Below, in pieces: positions 18,748 through 27,460 of a stretch of DNA of 64,000 nt. Source of the DNA: an uncultured Pseudovibrio sp. (GTDB lineage Bacteria; Pseudomonadota; Alphaproteobacteria; Rhizobiales; Stappiaceae); assembly GCA_947496145.1 (NCBI GenBank), contig CANMBS010000013.1, positions 53,842-117,841 on the forward strand. The letters are read 5' to 3'. The notes beneath the pieces are model-generated. The model was not told the DNA's origin. It searched no databases and worked only from the letters and a program-made list of their open reading frames with translations. Each line of letters begins with the position of its first letter. Position 1 is the first letter of the stretch. The position numbers were made by a program, and so were the translations under genes.

Positions 18748-19184
18748 TTATCTGTCAACCCACTTCCAAAAATGGATCATTTTCGACAGATACTCTGAGT
18801 AAATACGTGAAATTGCAACAAGAACTCTCATATCTGAAAGATGCCTTAGCAAATTTCATCCCTTTTAATCTTGCCACACTCCACAGTTTCGTGAATTTTA
18901 GCCCTAATTTTATACAGATCTTCTGAAACAGAGATACACTGCCTGCTTTGGCAATAAAGCAATTCTCCGGCGAGGTAGATATTTCGTCATGCACCAGCGT
19001 AAATTCAGAAAAGTATATAGAAAACATCCAAATATTGCGGAGCACAATTATAAAAGTATCTGTAATATATAAATTTTATCGCTTTACATAATCAAAAATT
19101 GTGCATTTAATATTTTCGTTGCAATATAAATACATCAAAATAGAGATATTTCACGCTTGACTCATTTTGGGTTGCAGTTATTTT

Positions 19185-19200
19185 TTGACCGGGAGGTAAA
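19185..19200 (+). promoter_or_regulatory. cofG ribosome-binding site with overlapping weak RutR-like match
   Basis: GGGAGG at 19191-19196 is a strong ribosome-binding site 9 nt before the cofG ATG. The surrounding TTGACCGGGAGGTAAA matches 11 of 14 specified RutR positions with the right spacing. Part of that match comes from the ribosome-binding site itself, so operator function is doubtful. Confidence 0.3.
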
Positions 19201-19205
19201 AAAAT

Positions 19206-20345
19206 ATGCTGACGGCAGAGCAAGCGCGACAACTGGGGCATGTGAGAGGATCTGATCTTCGGGATCTGATGAGGCAGGCCGCTGCTATAAAGCAACAGTA
19301 TTGGGGAGACACGATCTCCTACTCTCGTAAGGTTTTTGTCCCTCTTACGAACATGTGCCGGGATACATGCACCTATTGCACATTTGTGAAGCACCCGTCA
19401 TCACCTGACGCTCATATCATGACTTTAGATCAGGTGATGGCAACGGCTCGAAAAGGTGAAGAGGCAGGATGCAAGGAACTGCTTTTCAGTTTGGGCGAGA
19501 AACCAGAGCTGCGTTATGAGGCCGCCAGAACTGCACTTTCCAAGCTTGGGCACACGACGATGACCAGCTACCTTGCGGAGGCTTGTGCCATGATATTACG
19601 GGAGACGACACTTCTGCCTCACGTCAACGCTGGCACGCTAACCGATGACGAGATTGATCAGTTACGCCCGTATGCTGCATCCATGGGTATGATGCTTGAG
19701 ACCACAAGCAAACGCCTTATGAAGGCAGGTCAGCCCCACTATGGGTGCCCCGATAAATCTCCGGTTCAGAGATTGCGTACGCTGGAAAGAGCCGGGCAAA
19801 AGCGAGTCCCTTTTACCACTGGCCTGCTCATCGGCATCGGTGAGACCTGGGAAGAGCGCATCGACGCGCTTGAGGCGATTAATGCTTCTCACAGACGCTA
19901 CGGACACATTCAGGAAGTCATCATCCAGAATTTTCTAAGAAAACCGGGTATTGGTATGGCAAATCATCCAGAACCAGCACTGGATGACATGTTGCGCACT
20001 CTGGCAGTTGCACGGTTGATTTTGTCACCGGACATCAGCCTGCAAGCCCCCCCTAACTTGAGTGAGCGTCACACAGAATATCTGCAGGCTGGTATCAATG
20101 ACTGGGGCGGAATCTCTCCTGTTACAATCGATTTCATCAACCCTCAGCATCGCTGGCCTGTGATTGAGGAACTGGCGAGTTCCACGCGAGCTTGCGGGCA
20201 GAGACTGGAGGAACGCCTGACCGTTTACCCGAGTTACATGCAGGATAAGACAGAGTTTATTGATCCGGCTGTTCTTGCAAAGTCACAGGGGCTCTGGAGC
20301 CAGATGAATGGCCGTGACTGGCAGCTTGACGGAGTTTTGCTATGA
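19206..20345 (+). CDS. cofG: 7,8-didemethyl-8-hydroxy-5-deazariboflavin synthase, CofG subunit
   Basis: CofG is the radical-SAM enzyme that, with CofH, builds the deazaflavin chromophore Fo of coenzyme F420 from a ribityl-aminouracil and tyrosine. The [4Fe-4S] site is the CX3CX2C motif CRDTCTYC with Cys51, Cys55 and Cys58. Further stretches that fit CofG are EEAGCKELLFSLGEKPE and VQEVIIQNFLRKPG-like VIIQNF. The 379-residue length fits a single-domain CofG; in actinobacteria the same activity is one half of the fused FbiC. It is the first gene of a six-gene chain in which each stop overlaps the next start by 4 nt. Confidence 0.95.
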   Translation: MLTAEQARQLGHVRGSDLRDLMRQAAAIKQQYWGDTISYSRKVFVPLTNMCRDTCTYCTFVKHPSSPDAHIMTLDQVMATARKGEEAGCKELLFSLGEKPELRYEAARTALSKLGHTTMTSYLAEACAMILRETTLLPHVNAGTLTDDEIDQLRPYAASMGMMLETTSKRLMKAGQPHYGCPDKSPVQRLRTLERAGQKRVPFTTGLLIGIGETWEERIDALEAINASHRRYGHIQEVIIQNFLRKPGIGMANHPEPALDDMLRTLAVARLILSPDISLQAPPNLSERHTEYLQAGINDWGGISPVTIDFINPQHRWPVIEELASSTRACGQRLEERLTVYPSYMQDKTEFIDPAVLAKSQGLWSQMNGRDWQLDGVLL

Positions 20346-21619
20346 GGCAACACGGCTTTCCTACCTTAACAACCAGCGGAGATTTTGATTTTTCCTGTCT
20401 GCCTCCCCAACTGCGCTCAATCCTGACCAAAGCACTGGCAGGCGAAGAAGTGACACAGGCGGAAGGTGAGCTGTTGTTTCGGGCTGATGAACTGGAGTTT
20501 GCCGCGATTGCCTTTGTTGCAGATGCACTGCGGCAACGTGTGAACGGCGAGCAGGTTGGCTTCGTTGTGAACCGCAATATCAACTTCACCAATGTATGTT
20601 ACATGGGTTGTAAGTTCTGTGGTTTTGCAAAGCGCAGTGAAGACCCGGAAGCTGAATGGCTGTCTGCGGAGCAAATTGTAGGCCGTGCGCAGGAGGCGTG
20701 GGACCGTGGAGCAACGGAAGTCTGCATTCAGGGTGGGTTACATCCCAAAATGGAGGGCACCTATTATCGGGAGATTGTGCTGGCGCTGAAAAAAGCCTTA
20801 CCGGACATGCATATACATGCGTTTTCCCCTTTTGAGATCTGGTATGGCGCTGCAAAATCCAAGCAAACTTACCAAGCATTCCTGCGGGACCTGAAAAATT
20901 GCGGTCTCGGTTCCCTTCCGGGTACTGCGGCTGAAATTCTGGACACAGACATTCGCCAGCAATTGACCCGCAATAAGCTCAGTACAGAAAAGTGGGTTGA
21001 AATCATCTTAGCAGCCCATGAGGCTGGCCTTCTGACAACTGCCACCATTATGTATGGCCACATTGATGGCCCGGAGCATTGGGCTGCACATATTGCTTTG
21101 CTACGCGATATCCAAAAGCAAACGGGTGGTTTCACAGAACTGGTCCCACTGAGCTTTGTCCACTCTGAAAGCCCGCTCTTCACTGACAACCCTGCTCAAG
21201 TGCGATCGGGGCCGACCGACCTTGAAGTACGTAAGATGCATGCAGTTTCGCGAATTATGCTGCATGGATGGATTGACAATATTCAGGTTTCCTGGACCAA
21301 ACTAGGGCCGGAATTTGCGGCTAACCTGTTACGATGCGGAGTGAACGATTTAGGCGGCACGCTGATGAATGAGAGTATTTCCCGATCTGCTGGCGCATCG
21401 TATGGACAGGAAATAACCGCCTATGAGATGTCTCAGATTATTAACGAGGCGGGACGGACTCCAGTTCAGCGAAATACGCTATATGACATTATCGATGACT
21501 TTTCGGCAGGGCTTCCTGAGCAACAAGCGCCTCTTGTGCCGCGTAAAAATTCACCCCTTTCACATTTTCTTTCACAGGACAGAGACAAGCCTTTGCGGGC
21601 TGCAAGAGGTGCAGCATGA
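20342..21619 (+). CDS. cofH: 5-amino-6-(D-ribitylamino)uracil--L-tyrosine transferase, CofH subunit
   Basis: CofH is the second radical-SAM enzyme of Fo synthesis; it joins a tyrosine-derived radical to 5-amino-6-ribitylaminouracil before CofG closes the ring. The cluster motif is CYMGCKFC with Cys86, Cys90 and Cys93, preceded by NRNINFTNV as usual in CofH and in menaquinone enzymes such as MqnE/MqnC. Genome context with cofG, cofD, cofC and cofE settles the choice in favour of CofH. At 425 residues it has about 60 extra N-terminal residues. The ATG overlaps the cofG TGA (ATGA), implying translational coupling. Confidence 0.95.
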   Translation: MRQHGFPTLTTSGDFDFSCLPPQLRSILTKALAGEEVTQAEGELLFRADELEFAAIAFVADALRQRVNGEQVGFVVNRNINFTNVCYMGCKFCGFAKRSEDPEAEWLSAEQIVGRAQEAWDRGATEVCIQGGLHPKMEGTYYREIVLALKKALPDMHIHAFSPFEIWYGAAKSKQTYQAFLRDLKNCGLGSLPGTAAEILDTDIRQQLTRNKLSTEKWVEIILAAHEAGLLTTATIMYGHIDGPEHWAAHIALLRDIQKQTGGFTELVPLSFVHSESPLFTDNPAQVRSGPTDLEVRKMHAVSRIMLHGWIDNIQVSWTKLGPEFAANLLRCGVNDLGGTLMNESISRSAGASYGQEITAYEMSQIINEAGRTPVQRNTLYDIIDDFSAGLPEQQAPLVPRKNSPLSHFLSQDRDKPLRAARGAA

Positions 21620-22599
21620 AGCACAATGCACCTTTGAAAGTAACCCTGATTGCAGGTGGCGTTGGCGGTGCCAAGATGGCGGAGGGGCTGTATCATCTTG
21701 ATGATGTGGAACTTTCCGTAATTGGCAACATTGCTGATGATGATGCTTTTCACGGGCTCTGGGTTTCACCCGATATTGATACCCTTATCTATACACTGGC
21801 TGATGTGATCGATCGCCAGCAAGGGTGGGGGGTGGCAGATGAAAGCCATCATGCGCTCCAAACCCTTGGCAAACTGGGGGATGATACATGGATGTCCCTT
21901 GGAGATCGTGATTTTGGTTTGCATATATACCGCACACATCGCCGGCAGATGGGGGACCGGCCAACGGATATCACAGGAAGTATAGCTAAGAGCTTTGGTT
22001 TGACGTGTGACTTACTTCTGCCAAGCGATGATGTTGTGCAAACACGTGTTAAGACCGATGAGGGCTGGATCAGCTTTCAGGAGTATTTTGTCAAACTGCG
22101 CTGTCAGCCAGATGTAAGAGAGCTACATTACGAGTGTATTGAAAATGCGCAACCGACACCTGAAGCTCTCAGGGCTATTCATGATGCAGATCTGATTGTC
22201 ATTGCGCCAAGTAACCCACTTGTCAGCATCCTGCCTATCGTAAAGATACCCGGTATTTTGCAGGCTTTACATACAACTGAGGCGGCAAAGATCGGCGTAT
22301 CACCGATTATTAATGGCGGCGTTGTGAAAGGCCCTGCAGACCGGATGCTTACCTCACTTGGGTATGAAGCAACGGCGCTCGGGGTTGCCAAAATTTACTC
22401 TGACTTTCTTGATGTTTTCGTCACCGACACTGCTGATGCCAGTCTCAAACCTGCCATTCATGCGCTTGGAGTGCGAGCAGAGCAGGACAACATCCTGATG
22501 CAAACGCGAGAGGACAAGGTGCAGCTCGCACGCAAGCTTCTAGGCTTTGCTGAGAAGTTGCCAATACATGGTCATCTTTCAAAGGAACCTTATGCATGA
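21616..22599 (+). CDS. cofD: 2-phospho-L-lactate transferase (F420 biosynthesis)
   Basis: CofD moves the phosphate-linked side chain from a guanylylated precursor onto Fo to give F420-0 or a variant. The 327-residue protein shows the N-terminal GGVGGAKMAEGL, GNIADDDAFHGLWVSPDIDT, the LGDRDFGLHIYRT region that contacts Fo and the nucleotide, and IAPSNPLVSILPI near residue 196. All are characteristic of CofD/FbiA. It overlaps cofH and cofC by 4 nt each. Confidence 0.95.
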   Translation: MKHNAPLKVTLIAGGVGGAKMAEGLYHLDDVELSVIGNIADDDAFHGLWVSPDIDTLIYTLADVIDRQQGWGVADESHHALQTLGKLGDDTWMSLGDRDFGLHIYRTHRRQMGDRPTDITGSIAKSFGLTCDLLLPSDDVVQTRVKTDEGWISFQEYFVKLRCQPDVRELHYECIENAQPTPEALRAIHDADLIVIAPSNPLVSILPIVKIPGILQALHTTEAAKIGVSPIINGGVVKGPADRMLTSLGYEATALGVAKIYSDFLDVFVTDTADASLKPAIHALGVRAEQDNILMQTREDKVQLARKLLGFAEKLPIHGHLSKEPYA

Positions 22600-23246
22600 C
22601 AGGCGCACTAAAACGAATGCTGGTGGTGGTGCCTGTTAAAGATTTCTCGCAGGCCAAATCAAGACTTGGGCCTGAGCTCAAACCTTCAGACCGTGCCGCT
22701 GTTGCCGCTGTTCTTTTTACGCAAACCATTGATTTTTTAAAGAATCATCAAGAACAGAGCGAAACCCCTTTTGACATCGCAGTGGTTACTGGTTGCTTTG
22801 AGGTCGTGCAGATGATCGAGGACCAGACTGTGCATCTCATCTATGACTGTCAAAGGGGTGGGCTTAACGATGCGCTTCATCTTGCTGCTGACTGGGCAAC
22901 AGCGCATGATTATGACAGTCTTTGTGTTTTACCAGCCGATATTGCAGCACCACAGTTTGAAGAGTTTGAATGGCTTTTGAGCATGGCTTGCTCGGGTCAG
23001 TCGCTTGTGCTGTGTCCCGCCCATGATTACGGCACCAACGTTCTGATCGTATCGCCACCGGATGCAATCACCTTTGCTTATGGCACAGATTCATTTGCCA
23101 ATCATCAGGCACAAGCGCTGGAGCATGGGCTGGATTGCATTATTGCCCCTGCCCCCTCATTTTCGAAAGACGTTGATTGTATGGAGGACCTTGCCGAGGT
23201 TGATCCAAAACTGCTCCCGAAAAGCTTAAGCCGGAGAGTTGTTTGA
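22596..23246 (+). CDS. cofC: 2-phospholactate guanylyltransferase-type enzyme (F420 biosynthesis)
   Basis: CofC activates a three-carbon phospho-acid with GTP. It is a 216-residue nucleotidyltransferase-fold protein: VVVPVKDFSQAKSRLG at the N-terminus binds nucleotide, LPADIAAPQ near residue 112 holds a metal-binding aspartate, and LIVSPPDAI and SFANHQ follow. In archaea the substrate is 2-phospho-L-lactate, in mycobacteria phosphoenolpyruvate, and in one studied betaproteobacterial system 3-phospho-D-glycerate, so the side chain made here is open. It is co-translated with cofD and cofE through 4-nt overlaps. Confidence 0.92.
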   Translation: MTGALKRMLVVVPVKDFSQAKSRLGPELKPSDRAAVAAVLFTQTIDFLKNHQEQSETPFDIAVVTGCFEVVQMIEDQTVHLIYDCQRGGLNDALHLAADWATAHDYDSLCVLPADIAAPQFEEFEWLLSMACSGQSLVLCPAHDYGTNVLIVSPPDAITFAYGTDSFANHQAQALEHGLDCIIAPAPSFSKDVDCMEDLAEVDPKLLPKSLSRRVV

Positions 23247-24016
23247 TGCACACACTTTCCATCCACCCGGTTCCGGGAATTCCTGAGATTAAACCGGGAG
23301 ATGATCTGGCGGCAATCCTTGGGGATGCGCTTGATGCTGCTGGCTGCTCGTTGCAAGACGGAGATGTTTTAACGTCTGCCCATAAGATTTTCTCCAAGGC
23401 TGAAGGGCGCATTATTAGTCTTTCCAGCGTGACACCTTCAAAAGAGGCTGAAGATTATGCCAGAGAGCTGAACAAGGACCCGCGCAAGGTTGAGGTTATC
23501 CTACGGGAAAGTACCCGCGTGGTGCGGCATTTCAAGCGTCCTGCACAAAATGAAGGCACAATGATCTGCGAGCATCGGCTTGGTTTTATCTCTGCCAATG
23601 CAGCGGTGGATGAATCAAACAGTGCGCATGATGAAACGCTCATCTTGTTGCCCAAAGACCCGGATGCCAGTGCGCGGCACATGCAAGAAGCGCTTTCAAA
23701 CCGCTTTAACGCTCAAATCGGCTTTTGCATCACAGATACATTTGGACGGCCCTGGCGTCTTGGTCAGGTGAATGTGGCTGTGGGACTTGCGGGTATTCCG
23801 GCTACCGTTAAAGAGCAGGGCAAGACCGACGCTCACGGCAGGCTGCTTAACGTCACCGAGCCAGCTTTTGCAGATGAGCTGGCGGCGGCCTCCGGTCTTG
23901 TCATTGGCAAGGCGGCGCAAACACCACTGGTTTTGTTTCGTGGTCTTAACTGGGAGCCGTCAGCCAGCTCAGCACAAGATTTAATCCGATCAAAGAAGGA
24001 GGACATGTTCCGATGA
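23243..24016 (+). CDS. cofE: Coenzyme F420-0:L-glutamate ligase, single-domain
   Basis: CofE adds the glutamate tail to F420-0 with GTP. The 257-residue protein has the CofE fold markers [49 protein letters not shown] and [21 protein letters not shown]. It lacks the C-terminal nitroreductase-like FMN domain that mycobacterial FbiB uses to reduce dehydro-F420-0. That absence suggests the precursor is already saturated (phospholactate or phosphoglycerate type), unless a separate reductase exists. It overlaps both neighbours by 4 nt. Confidence 0.94.
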   Translation: MMHTLSIHPVPGIPEIKPGDDLAAILGDALDAAGCSLQDGDVLTSAHKIFSKAEGRIISLSSVTPSKEAEDYARELNKDPRKVEVILRESTRVVRHFKRPAQNEGTMICEHRLGFISANAAVDESNSAHDETLILLPKDPDASARHMQEALSNRFNAQIGFCITDTFGRPWRLGQVNVAVGLAGIPATVKEQGKTDAHGRLLNVTEPAFADELAAASGLVIGKAAQTPLVLFRGLNWEPSASSAQDLIRSKKEDMFR

Positions 24017-24681
24017 CATTAGCAATTATCGGAGGAACAGGACCGCAGGGACAGGGGTTGGCGCTCAGGTTCGCACGTGGTGGGGTTCCGGTTGCATTAG
24101 GATCCCGGGATGCAGCACGCGGCAAGGAAGTTGCTCAGGAGCTGGCCTCCAGACTACCGGAAGGCTCAGCCCCGATTATTGGGATGAGCAATGAGAGTGC
24201 GGTTGCCGCTTCCACTGAATGTGTCATGCTTGCGGTGCCTTATGTTGCGCATGATGCAACACTGGAGGCCCTGAAACCTCATCTGACTGGTAAGATACTG
24301 ATCGATATTGTGGTTCCGCTAGCGCCAGGCGATCCAAAAACCGTAGAAATGCCACCGGAAGGGTCTGCCACCGAGGCTGCTCAGGCGTTGCTTGGTCCTG
24401 ATATTCCCGTCGTGGGTGCATTGCACAATGTTTCTGCAACCACGCTGAACAACATGGACTGGCCTATCAATTGCGACATACTCGTGTGCGGCGATAGCCT
24501 TGCTGCGCGTAAAGTGGTCATGGAACTGGTTAATAAGCTGGGCGTGAAAACTTATAATAGCGGGAATGCCAAGTCTGCACGCTGCATCGAAGCTATTACG
24601 CCGATTCTCATACGTCAGAATATTTCCAAGGCTGTGCCATTCACACATGCGGGCATCCGCATCTGGGCACCAGAGCACTGA
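24013..24681 (+). CDS. npdG: F420-dependent NADP oxidoreductase
   Basis: NpdG (F420:NADPH oxidoreductase) passes hydride between NADPH and F420. It is 222 residues long with an N-terminal Rossmann motif [18 protein letters not shown] and the NADP phosphate-binding [10 protein letters not shown]. The segments [25 protein letters not shown] and [10 protein letters not shown] fit the family. It follows the cof genes with a 4-nt overlap, so the cell makes F420 and its reductant source together. No F420-dependent glucose-6-phosphate dehydrogenase is present, so NADPH is the likely electron source for F420H2 here. Confidence 0.92.
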   Translation: MTLAIIGGTGPQGQGLALRFARGGVPVALGSRDAARGKEVAQELASRLPEGSAPIIGMSNESAVAASTECVMLAVPYVAHDATLEALKPHLTGKILIDIVVPLAPGDPKTVEMPPEGSATEAAQALLGPDIPVVGALHNVSATTLNNMDWPINCDILVCGDSLAARKVVMELVNKLGVKTYNSGNAKSARCIEAITPILIRQNISKAVPFTHAGIRIWAPEH

Positions 24682-24761
24682 ATTCCTGAGGGGGAGGCTC
24701 TCCACTGGAGGGTCCGACACTATTGCTATTTATCATGATTAGGTTTGTGGAGGAGAGACAA

Positions 24762-25796
24762 ATGGATTTTGGTATTTGCTTTAAGGGGTTTGTGGAACCA
24801 GATCGCGCAAGAGCGCTGGTTCGGCAGGCTGAAAATGCGGGTTTCAAGTATTGCTGGTTTTATGACAGCCATATTTTGTGGCGTGAGAGCTTCGTGGCTA
24901 TGGCAATGTGCATGGAACACACAAAAAACATGCGTTTTGGACCGTGCGTAACCAATCCGAATACTCGCGACTGGTCACACGCAGCAAGTCTGTTTGGTTC
25001 ACTTGCAAAGCAATCTGGCGGGCGGTTTGATATTGGCCTTGGCCGTGGTGACAGTGCGGTGCGGGTGATGGGCAAAAAACCTGCGCCATTAAAACGGCTT
25101 GAGGAGTTCACCCATGTGGTTAAGGCGCTCGTTCGCGGGGAGGAAGCCCATTACGGGGAGTGTCCAGAGCCTGTAAAATTCCCCTGGGCAGACGGATATG
25201 AGCTGCCAGTCTGGGTGGCGGCTTATGGACCAAAAGCGCTGAGCTCTGCCGGGCGTGTGGGGGATGGTCTTATCCTGCAAATTGCCGAGCCGGGCATCTG
25301 TAAATGGCTTGGCGATCAGGCGATTGCAGCAGGTAAGGCTGAGGGCCGAGATATGAGCAGCTTTGGCATTATGGCTGCTGCACCGGCGCACACGGGCAGT
25401 CTTGAAGAGGGGATTGAGAAGACCAAATGGTTCCCGGCAATGGTTGGCAATCATGTTGCTGATATTGTTGAAAAATACGGCTCGGACAGTGATCAGGTGC
25501 CAGCCTCGCTCACATCCTATATTGAAAACCGCCGGGGCTATGATTACTCAAAGCATGGTCAGAGCGATAACCCTTTCCTTGACTTCATTACGGATGACAT
25601 TGTTGAGAGCTTTGCTGTTCTTGGCCCGCCAGAAAACCACATTGAGAAGCTGAACAAGCTTAAAGATGCAGGTATTACGCAGTTTAATATCTATCTGGAC
25701 AGTGGTGATGAAGAAAAGATCATTGCTGACTATGGCGAAAAGATCATTCCTGTGTTTCAGGCGGATGAAATCAAAACACCGGAAAGTGTCGGATAA
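24762..25796 (+). CDS. LLM-class oxidoreductase, probably F420-dependent; candidate pyrimidine reductase
   Basis: This 344-residue protein is a luciferase-like TIM barrel. The start MDFGICFKGF follows GGAGGAGA by 4 nt. It has GPCVTNPNTRDW (residues about 66-77) and GRFDIGLGRGDSAVRVMG (about 88), which resemble methylene-H4MPT reductase (Mer) and other F420 enzymes more than FMN monooxygenases; LPVWVAAYGPKAL and GDGLILQ follow. I recall a subfamily named after Colwellia psychrerythraea CPS_4043 with this look, which would need checking. It lies 80 nt after npdG and before rutR. The substrate is unproven; uracil, thymine or a related unsaturated ring is inferred from the neighbours. RutA, the uracil monooxygenase, is also an LLM protein but is not closely similar. 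Confidence 0.85.
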   Translation: MDFGICFKGFVEPDRARALVRQAENAGFKYCWFYDSHILWRESFVAMAMCMEHTKNMRFGPCVTNPNTRDWSHAASLFGSLAKQSGGRFDIGLGRGDSAVRVMGKKPAPLKRLEEFTHVVKALVRGEEAHYGECPEPVKFPWADGYELPVWVAAYGPKALSSAGRVGDGLILQIAEPGICKWLGDQAIAAGKAEGRDMSSFGIMAAAPAHTGSLEEGIEKTKWFPAMVGNHVADIVEKYGSDSDQVPASLTSYIENRRGYDYSKHGQSDNPFLDFITDDIVESFAVLGPPENHIEKLNKLKDAGITQFNIYLDSGDEEKIIADYGEKIIPVFQADEIKTPESVG

Positions 25797-25803
25797 CCAG
25801 AGA

Positions 25804-25831
25804 AAAGGTCGGGTTAAACAGCCCGGCCTTT
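25804..25831 (+). terminator. Terminator after the F420 operon
   Basis: AAAGGTCGGG (25804-25813) pairs with CCCGGCCTTT (25822-25831) through ten pairs including one G-U, with an 8-nt loop. It lies just after the LLM oxidoreductase stop and suggests rutR has its own promoter. Confidence 0.65.
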
Positions 25832-25837
25832 GCTTCG

Positions 25838-25863
25838 GTTGACCACAATGCGAGCTGGTCAAC
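25838..25863. promoter_or_regulatory. Inverted repeat of two perfect RutR half-sites, widened spacer
   Basis: GTTGACCA (25838-25845) and TGGTCAAC (25856-25863) form an 8-bp inverted repeat. Each arm contains exactly the RutR half-site recalled from E. coli (TTGACCA, TGGTCAA), but the spacer is 10 bp instead of 2. It lies 158 nt before rutR and could mediate autoregulation. Confidence 0.45.
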
Positions 25864-26021
25864 TTGAGCGCCTGACGTTCTTTAGGCTTAAGTGCCTGTT
25901 TTTACTTTCCTGACTGAGCTTTGCTTGCTATGAGCATTTCTGTTTTCGCGGTCCTTCTGCAGGCTCCTTCCCGCCGGACCCGACCTGTTAAGTTTGACGT
26001 GACTGAAATCTGGAAGAGAAA

Positions 26022-26651
26022 ATGGCAAAAGCTTCTGAAGCAAAAGGCAAAACCCGCATTCAGATGGAAAAGACCGAGAAGATTCTCGCCGCTGCACTGG
26101 ATGTATTTTCTACATACGGATTTCGAGGTTCAACAATTGATCAGGTGGCACAGCAGGCGGGCCTGTCCAAGCCGAATCTGTTTTACTATTACGACAGCAA
26201 AGATGACATTCATGCGGAGTTGATTGAAAGACTGCTTTCCGTCTGGCTTGACCCGCTGCACCAGTTGAACCCGGAGGGTGAGCCGATTGATGAAATCTGC
26301 TCCTATGTAAAACGCAAGCTGGAAATGGCTCGCGATTACCCCCGTGAAAGCCACCTGTTTGCCAACGAGATTTTGCAGGGTGCGCCGCGTATTAAATCCT
26401 TGATTGCAGGTCCTTTGAAGACGTTGGTGGATGATAAAACTGCTGTTATTCAAAGCTGGATGGATGCGGGAAAAATTGCGCAGATGGACCCGTATCATCT
26501 GCTTTTTTCCATCTGGTCCACCACGCAGCATTACGCCGATTTTGACAGTCAGGTCTTAGCTTTGCTTCCGCCAGTAAAAAGTGACAGGAGGTTTGAGGAT
26601 GCAGCAAAGTATCTGGACCACATGTTCCGAAAGGTGCTTGCACCGAGCTAG
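26022..26651 (+). CDS. rutR: RutR-type TetR regulator (uracil/pyrimidine sensor)
   Basis: This 209-residue protein closely resembles E. coli RutR, which binds uracil or thymine and represses pyrimidine catabolism. The HTH is STIDQVAQQAGLSKPNLFYY followed by YDSKDD. In the ligand domain KLEMARDYPRESHLFANEI, LQGAP, IQSWMDAGKIAQMDPYHLLF and STQHYADFDSQV line up with RutR segments I know. It is the last gene of the F420 region and is convergent with btuD. Together with RutR-like sites at 18732-18747 and 25838-25863 it ties the F420 operon to pyrimidine breakdown. Confidence 0.9.
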   Translation: MAKASEAKGKTRIQMEKTEKILAAALDVFSTYGFRGSTIDQVAQQAGLSKPNLFYYYDSKDDIHAELIERLLSVWLDPLHQLNPEGEPIDEICSYVKRKLEMARDYPRESHLFANEILQGAPRIKSLIAGPLKTLVDDKTAVIQSWMDAGKIAQMDPYHLLFSIWSTTQHYADFDSQVLALLPPVKSDRRFEDAAKYLDHMFRKVLAPS

Positions 26652-26698
26652 TCTGAACTGCACCTTTTGTGAGCCGGAGCAACGCTTACAGTGTGTTT

Positions 26699-27460
26699 TC
26701 AGATACGTGCTACAGGCGTGATGATTGGCCCCTGCTTTGTATGCTGAATATCTGTTTTAACGTTATAGACCTGCTGCACCCGTTCCTGTGTCAACACGTC
26801 TTCTGGTGTGCCATATGCCACCAGTTTCCCATCTTTCAGCATTGCAAGGCGCGTGCACAGGCGGGCGGCGTAGGTCCAGTTGTGCAAGCTGACGAGCATA
26901 GAGGTTCCCCGCTGCTGCAAGTCCTCGAAGATCTCCTGAAGTTCCAGCTGGTGTTCCGGATCAAGTCCCGCTGTTGGTTCATCTGCAATGATAAACGGCG
27001 TGTTCTGCATTAAGGCACGGCCCACCAATGCTCTGGCCTTTTCTCCTCCAGATACATGCAGGATGGAGGCTTTACGGATACCCTTCAGACCAAGGGCTGC
27101 GATTGTTGCTTCCAGCTGTGCCTGATATTTTGGCATGCGCACTGTGCCGCCGATTGCCTCGCACCCAAGGGCTAAGACCCGTTCCACCGACAAATCCCAG
27201 GCAACATCACGCTCCTGCGCCATATAGGCCACATGCCTGGAGAACTGCCGGGCAGATATGGAGCTTAGCGGTTTGCCGCTGTACCTGACCTCTCCTGATG
27301 ATGGGATCAAGCCAACCATAGCTTTCATCAGGGTGGACTTGCCTGCTCCATTCGGGCCAATCAGGCCGACAATTTCTCCTTTGCCAATGTGGAGTGAAAC
27401 ATCGGACAGCACCTGTTTGCTGTCATAGCTCACGGAGAGGTCTTTGAGTTGCACAACCAT
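26699..27460 (-). CDS. btuD: Cobalamin ABC importer ATP-binding protein
   Basis: This 253-residue ATPase powers vitamin B12 uptake across the inner membrane. It has Walker A GPNGAGKST (about residue 35), the signature VSGGEKAR, Walker B FIIADEPTAGLD and switch His in SLHNW, with a short C-terminal tail as in the FecE/BtuD/HmuV family. I chose the ATG at 27460, which overlaps the last base of the permease stop (TGATG); the longer frame reaching 27751 only reads through the permease gene. Placement behind a cobalamin riboswitch identifies the substrate better than the ATPase sequence does. Confidence 0.9.
   Translation of the reverse strand: MVVQLKDLSVSYDSKQVLSDVSLHIGKGEIVGLIGPNGAGKSTLMKAMVGLIPSSGEVRYSGKPLSSISARQFSRHVAYMAQERDVAWDLSVERVLALGCEAIGGTVRMPKYQAQLEATIAALGLKGIRKASILHVSGGEKARALVGRALMQNTPFIIADEPTAGLDPEHQLELQEIFEDLQQRGTSMLVSLHNWTYAARLCTRLAMLKDGKLVAYGTPEDVLTQERVQQVYNVKTDIQHTKQGPIITPVARI

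Larger units (their letters stand above)
18391..19205. other. Divergent control region between pyrimidine and F420 operons
   Basis: These 815 nt separate the two divergent operons and are clearly richer in A and T than the flanking genes. The several short ORFs on either strand lack ribosome-binding sites and recognisable motifs, so I regard it as non-coding. It contains the RutR-like site at 18732-18747, a possible half site TGACCAAAC at 18577-18585, and a second weak match overlapping the cofG ribosome-binding site at 19185-19200. Confidence 0.6.
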
